Virus record (IMG/VR): IMGVR_UViG_3300031251_000973
Span: 1-39,839 of that record
Direction: 5' to 3' (one strand)
DNA length: 39,839 nucleotides
DNA from: a virus
The notes under the pieces are model-generated. The model worked only from the letters and a program-made list of their open reading frames with translations. It had not been told where the DNA came from and made no database searches. Position 1 is the first letter of the stretch. Each line of letters starts with the position of its first letter. Positions 36,369-39,839 of this stretch are shown here, piece after piece. Made by a program: the position numbers and the translations under genes.

Positions 36369-38372
36369 ATGCAACGCATCAACGGCGCCAATTTTCTCCC
36401 CAACGGCAATGGAGCCGGCAAGAACGCCTGGCAGGATTACAATGCCGGCACCGGCCAGGCGGGGACCATTCCCAACGCGCAGACGCTCAACGCGTGGCAG
36501 GAGGAACTCTGCACCTATGTCGAGTCGTGGCTGGGCGCCCTCAACGCCGCCGACAATACGCAAATCTATCAGGCCATCTCGGCCCATATCGCCACTCAGA
36601 TGCGCGGCATGTTCGCCCCGGAGCCGACGGTGCCCGCCAGCATGGTGGTCAACCTGACGGCGGGTTTCATCCCAGGGGCAAGTACAGTCACCCAGATAGT
36701 CGCGCAATCGACTTCGGCCTTCGTGGCCCCGGTTGGCAATCCCCGCATCGACCGCATCGTCATCAGCCGGACCACCGGCCTGTTGTCGGTAGTGGCCGGC
36801 ATCCCCGGCGCCACGCCGGCCGCCCCGGCGGTGCCGGCGGGCGCCATCCCCATTGCCCAGGTGGCGCTGACGCCAACCACCGTCGCGGTCACGGCGGCGA
36901 TGCTGACCGACGAGCGCGATCTGCCACCTCTGGGGCTCGGTGTGCTGGCCTATCTGGGCGTCGGCGCGGGCTTGGCGCTGGACGGCCTCGGCAATCTGAC
37001 CCTCGCAGCTGGATTGGTGTCCGGCACCGGCACCGCCGGGCACCTGGTCAAGTGGCTCACGGCATCCACGGTCGGCGATGGCGGCGCGCTCGGCACCGCC
37101 GCCAATCTCAATGCCAGCAGCGCCAATGCGGGTGGCGGCCTGCCGGCGGTCTATGCCTATGCCGGGAACCCAAACGGTCATGTCGCCGGCACCGCCGGCA
37201 TCGCCGGAACCTCGCCGCCCGACATGGTGTGGGACATCACCGACGGCATGCTGTGGGTTTGCACCGCCAGCGGCATCGCGGCGGCGGCGGTCTGGAAGGC
37301 GCCGGCGAGTTTCATCGAATCCTCGATCTCGGCCGCCACGGCGATCGGCGCCTCGAACACGGCGATGAACTATGTCGCCACCGCCGCACTGACACTCACC
37401 ATCGCCCGGACGACGACGCTGGCCACCAGCTGGACCAATACCGTCTTCGCCCTCGGCGGCTCCGTCACCATCGCCATCAACGCGGCGGACGCCATCAATG
37501 GCGGCACGGCGGGCCTAGGTGCTGTCATCCCCAAGGGCTGGTTCGGGACGCTGACCACCGACGCCAACGGCAATCTGTATCTGGAAATGGGCCAAGCCAC
37601 GCTGGGCTCGACCACGCTGGCCAGTGCCGCCACCGTCGACCTCGGCAGCTCGGCCACCAGCAACATCGTCATCACGGGGACCATCGCGATCACCAGCTTC
37701 GGGGCGTCGGCGCAAAACGGTCAGGTGTTCAACGTCACCTTCTCGGGATCGGTGACCCTGACCCAAAACGCCGCCTCGATGATCTTGCCGACTTCCGCGA
37801 ATATTACGACGGCACCGAACGACACGGCGCAATTCCTGGCGCTCGGCGCGGGGAATTTCCGGTGCATCGGCTATCAGACGGCCTCCGGTGCCGCGTTGAT
37901 CACGAATTTGACCGCGCCAGTCGTCCATGTTCAGGATCAGCGGGCATCGGGTACGGCTGGGCAAGCCCTGGCCGCCACGACCTGGAACGTGCGCACCCTT
38001 CAGACGGTGGTGCGCAACACCATTGCCGGGGCGTCTTTGGCCTCAAATCAGGTGACCCTGCCGGCCGGCACCTATGATGTGACGGCCACCGCTGCCGCGC
38101 ATGGGAATGCGATCGGTGCCCTTTACCATAAAATCCGGCTCCGCAACATCACCGGGGGCGTCACGCTGCTGAATGGCACCAATGAATTCGTTTCCATCGT
38201 GAACGCCACCACCATCACCGGCCATGTCGCGAAACTGAATGGCCGCATCGTGCTGGCTGGCGTCACCGTCGTGGAGCTGGATCACTACACCACCAACGTC
38301 GCCTCCGGCTACGCGGCAAGCTCTGGCGAGGTCGAGGTGTATGCCGATTTGATGATTTGGAAGGTGGGATGA
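36369..38372 (+). CDS. Tail fibre protein
   Basis: A 667-residue fibre. It has a conserved N-terminal baseplate-binding region (MQRINGANFLPNGNGAGKNA, then PNAQTLNAWQEELCTYVESW) and a long Ala/Gly/Thr-rich shaft of beta repeats. The C-terminal head domain ends EVEVYADLMIWKVG. The fibre binds the host surface receptor. No invertible segment or invertase gene is seen, so unlike Mu there is no sign of host-range switching. The shaft is free of frameshifts. Confidence 0.85.
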   Translation: MQRINGANFLPNGNGAGKNAWQDYNAGTGQAGTIPNAQTLNAWQEELCTYVESWLGALNAADNTQIYQAISAHIATQMRGMFAPEPTVPASMVVNLTAGFIPGASTVTQIVAQSTSAFVAPVGNPRIDRIVISRTTGLLSVVAGIPGATPAAPAVPAGAIPIAQVALTPTTVAVTAAMLTDERDLPPLGLGVLAYLGVGAGLALDGLGNLTLAAGLVSGTGTAGHLVKWLTASTVGDGGALGTAANLNASSANAGGGLPAVYAYAGNPNGHVAGTAGIAGTSPPDMVWDITDGMLWVCTASGIAAAAVWKAPASFIESSISAATAIGASNTAMNYVATAALTLTIARTTTLATSWTNTVFALGGSVTIAINAADAINGGTAGLGAVIPKGWFGTLTTDANGNLYLEMGQATLGSTTLASAATVDLGSSATSNIVITGTIAITSFGASAQNGQVFNVTFSGSVTLTQNAASMILPTSANITTAPNDTAQFLALGAGNFRCIGYQTASGAALITNLTAPVVHVQDQRASGTAGQALAATTWNVRTLQTVVRNTIAGASLASNQVTLPAGTYDVTATAAAHGNAIGALYHKIRLRNITGGVTLLNGTNEFVSIVNATTITGHVAKLNGRIVLAGVTVVELDHYTTNVASGYAASSGEVEVYADLMIWKVG

Positions 38373-38373
38373 G

Positions 38374-38862
38374 ATGACGTTTTATTATGAATTGCGGGAT
38401 GACTCCGGGGTGGTGATCGAGCGCCGCGCTTCCGAGATTAAACTTGATGTCGGACCCGAGGCACCGGGAGATCATGCTCATCTGGTTTTGGTCGATGAAC
38501 CCCTGGACTCCGCCATCGCCTCGCAGCTTGCCACCCTGACCGCCGCCTGCGCCGCCGCCGTGGCCGCCCCGGTCAATTTCACCACGGCGGGAAAGGTCAC
38601 AAAGACATTCCAGGCCGACCCGTCCTCGGTCGCCAATCTCCAGGCCACTCTGGCCGGCCTTTCCTCGGCACAGGCCACGCCCGCCGGGTTCTATTGGGTA
38701 TCCGCCGACAACACGCCGGTGCCGTTCACCTATGCCGATCTTCAGGGGTTGGCGGCGGCGATGCTGGCGCAGGGCTGGGTGGCCTTCCAACATCTCCAGG
38801 CCCAGAAGGCCGCCGTCAAAGCGGCCACCACGACAGCCGCCGTGACGGCGGTGGTCTGGTAG
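38374..38862 (+). CDS. DUF4376-type tail fibre accessory protein
   Basis: A 162-residue protein. The C-terminal ~100 residues match DUF4376: VNFTTAGKVTKTFQADPSSV, then GFYWVSADNTPVPFTYADLQ and MLAQGWVAFQHLQAQKAAV. Such domains occur in fibre assembly or fibre-attached proteins. It starts one base after the fibre stop, so it may be a chaperone or a second fibre subunit. Confidence 0.75.
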   Translation: MTFYYELRDDSGVVIERRASEIKLDVGPEAPGDHAHLVLVDEPLDSAIASQLATLTAACAAAVAAPVNFTTAGKVTKTFQADPSSVANLQATLAGLSSAQATPAGFYWVSADNTPVPFTYADLQGLAAAMLAQGWVAFQHLQAQKAAVKAATTTAAVTAVVW

Positions 38863-39029
38863 AGGGGATTTTAGATACCCCTGCCGGTCGAGGCCGGCGG
38901 GGCCGGGGCGCTGGCACGCCCCGAACCGCGAGAACCCCCTCGCACGATCCGACCGTCCGTCCGGTTTCGGCCGTCCGGACCGTTCCGCCACCCCACGCGG
39001 GGCGGAACAAATATGGAACAAACACCACC
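38863..39029. other. 167-base gap with hairpins before the methylase
   Basis: Non-coding. It contains GC-rich inverted stretches near 38880-38910, three copies of CCGTCCG between 38953 and 38978, and a clean stem at 38982-39008. No consensus promoter is obvious. It probably ends the fibre transcript and controls the methylase. Confidence 0.5.
38982..39008. promoter_or_regulatory. Hairpin upstream of the methylase
   Basis: GTTCCGCC (38982-38989) pairs perfectly with GGCGGAAC (39001-39008) around an 11-base loop. It sits 21 bases before the methylase ATG. It may be a terminator lacking a T tract, an operator, or a translational control structure. Mu controls mom both by methylation and by translation, so control here is a fair guess. 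Confidence 0.45.
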
Positions 39030-39839
39030 ATGGAGTCGAGTCAATCCAACATGCCGCGCCATCCCGTCAGCCCGGTCGCTCCGTATTTCGGCGGCAAACG
39101 GCTGCTCGCAAAAAGGCTGATCGAGCGGATCAACACCATCCCCCATGAACTCTATGCAGAACCGTTCGTGGGGATGGGCGGTGTCTTCTTAAGGCGCGAT
39201 GTGCCCGCAAAAATTGAGGTGATCAACGATCTCTCCCGTGACGTGGCGACGCTTTTTCGTATCTTGCAGCGTCACTTCCAGGCCTTCGCCGATGTTCTGA
39301 AATGGCAGGTCACCAGCCGTGCCGAATTCGAACGCCTGATTGCCGTCGATCCGGACACGCTCACGGATTTGGAACGGGCGGCCCGATTCATTTATCTGCA
39401 ACGGACCAGCTATGGTGGGAAGATCACGGGCCGCAGCTTCGGTGTCAGCCGCACCAATCCGGCCCGGTTCAATGTGACGAAGTTGATCCCGCTCCTCGAA
39501 GACGTACATGAGCGGGTATCCGGTGTCGTGATCGAGTGTCTTCCCTACGGGAGTTTCATCGAACGCTATGACCGTCCTGGTGCCTTGTTCTATCTCGACC
39601 CGCCCTACTGGGGCTGCGAGGGGGAATATGGAAAACTCCTCTTCAGCCGTGACGAATTCGCTCGGCTGAGTGAGCGGCTATCCAAAATCAAGGGCCGGTT
39701 CGTCCTGTCGGTAAACGACGTTCCCGAACTCCGCGCGATCTTCGCGGGCTTCACCATCGAGACCGTTCCAACGACCTACTCGGTCCGTGGTAACGGACAC
39801 ACGAAGAAGGTCTCAGAACTGGTCATCTCTAACGGGTAA
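39030..39839 (+). CDS. DNA adenine-N6 methyltransferase (Dam-type)
   Basis: A 269-residue D12-class adenine methyltransferase. Seen: the N-terminal YFGGKRLLAKRL, motif I EPFVGMGGVFL (44-54), and the catalytic motif DPPY at 190-193 (YLDPPYWG). It transfers a methyl group from S-adenosylmethionine to adenine. The target base sequence cannot be read from the protein. It is the last gene, at the right-end position where Mu has the com-mom DNA-modification genes, and could protect phage DNA from host restriction. The first ATG is at 39030; ATG at 39051 (MPRHPVSP) is a possible alternative. Confidence 0.9.
   Translation: MESSQSNMPRHPVSPVAPYFGGKRLLAKRLIERINTIPHELYAEPFVGMGGVFLRRDVPAKIEVINDLSRDVATLFRILQRHFQAFADVLKWQVTSRAEFERLIAVDPDTLTDLERAARFIYLQRTSYGGKITGRSFGVSRTNPARFNVTKLIPLLEDVHERVSGVVIECLPYGSFIERYDRPGALFYLDPPYWGCEGEYGKLLFSRDEFARLSERLSKIKGRFVLSVNDVPELRAIFAGFTIETVPTTYSVRGNGHTKKVSELVISNG

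Noticed and set aside
36369-38862. Invertible tail-fibre cassette or diversity-generating retroelement
   Set aside because: No invertase or reverse transcriptase gene, no inverted repeats flanking a fibre segment, and no template/variable repeat pair were seen.
1-39839. tRNA, rRNA, attL/attR or terminal direct repeats
   Set aside because: No cloverleaf or rRNA-like sequence was noticed. The window begins at the ner-like gene and ends at the methylase stop, so phage ends and target duplications are not included.

Overview
The window is an almost complete Mu-like transposable phage (prophage) genome of about 40 kb. High GC, GTG/TTG starts, ATGA stop-start overlaps and gene families typical of Mu-like phages of Alphaproteobacteria suggest a Rhodospirillales-type host (Magnetospirillum or Azospirillum-like). 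That host call is an inference from composition, because no chromosomal gene is visible. No repressor, attL or attR is seen, so the true ends probably lie just outside the window.

Layout. (1) 1-5.9 kb, control and transposition: Ner-like and XRE-type DNA-binding proteins, small unknown genes, a MuA-type DDE transposase and a MuB-type AAA ATPase. (2) 5.9-13.2 kb, early and middle accessory block: a chain of small overlapping genes (Cys4 HTH protein, DUF3164, HDD-type protein, ParB-like, two zinc-ribbon proteins, ASCH domain), a Mor-family activator and GemA. (3) 13.2-15.5 kb, probable lysis region: muralytic-like protein, holin-like protein, DUF2730 coiled-coil membrane protein. (4) 15.5-20.7 kb, packaging: small and large terminase (gp27/gp28), portal (gp29) and a MuF protein fused to a PBECR2-like nuclease domain. 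(5) 21.1-25.5 kb, head and connector: gpI-type protease with a nested scaffold start, decoration-like protein, gpT major head protein, gp36, gpG, gp37 and DUF2635. (6) 25.5-36.4 kb, contractile tail: sheath, tube, chaperone with a -1 frameshift, tape measure with lysozyme domain, a split gpN, gpP, gp45 spike, gp46, gp47 and gp48. (7) 36.4-39.8 kb: tail fibre, DUF4376 protein and a Dam-type adenine methylase at the position where Mu carries mom.

Three genes lie on the minus strand inside the plus-strand early region (648-1121, 1801-2277, 11007-11966). Each is tail-to-tail with the preceding phage gene, and the last is clearly lower in GC. They look like independently expressed lysogeny cargo ('morons'). 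The last encodes a 319-residue membrane-anchored protein and is the best candidate for an undescribed superinfection-exclusion or defence function.

Other points of interest: the dyad GGTGAA-TAGG-TTCACC occurs in front of two late transcription units and is a candidate target of the Mor-like activator. The tail chaperone gene carries a textbook T-TTT-TTG slip site, and its 0-frame part is an internal duplication of the chaperone domain. Two-hairpin palindromic elements sit in frame in linker regions of phage structural genes, with a compensatory base-pair change between copies. A terminator at 14115 can refold into a hairpin that hides the next gene's ribosome-binding site.
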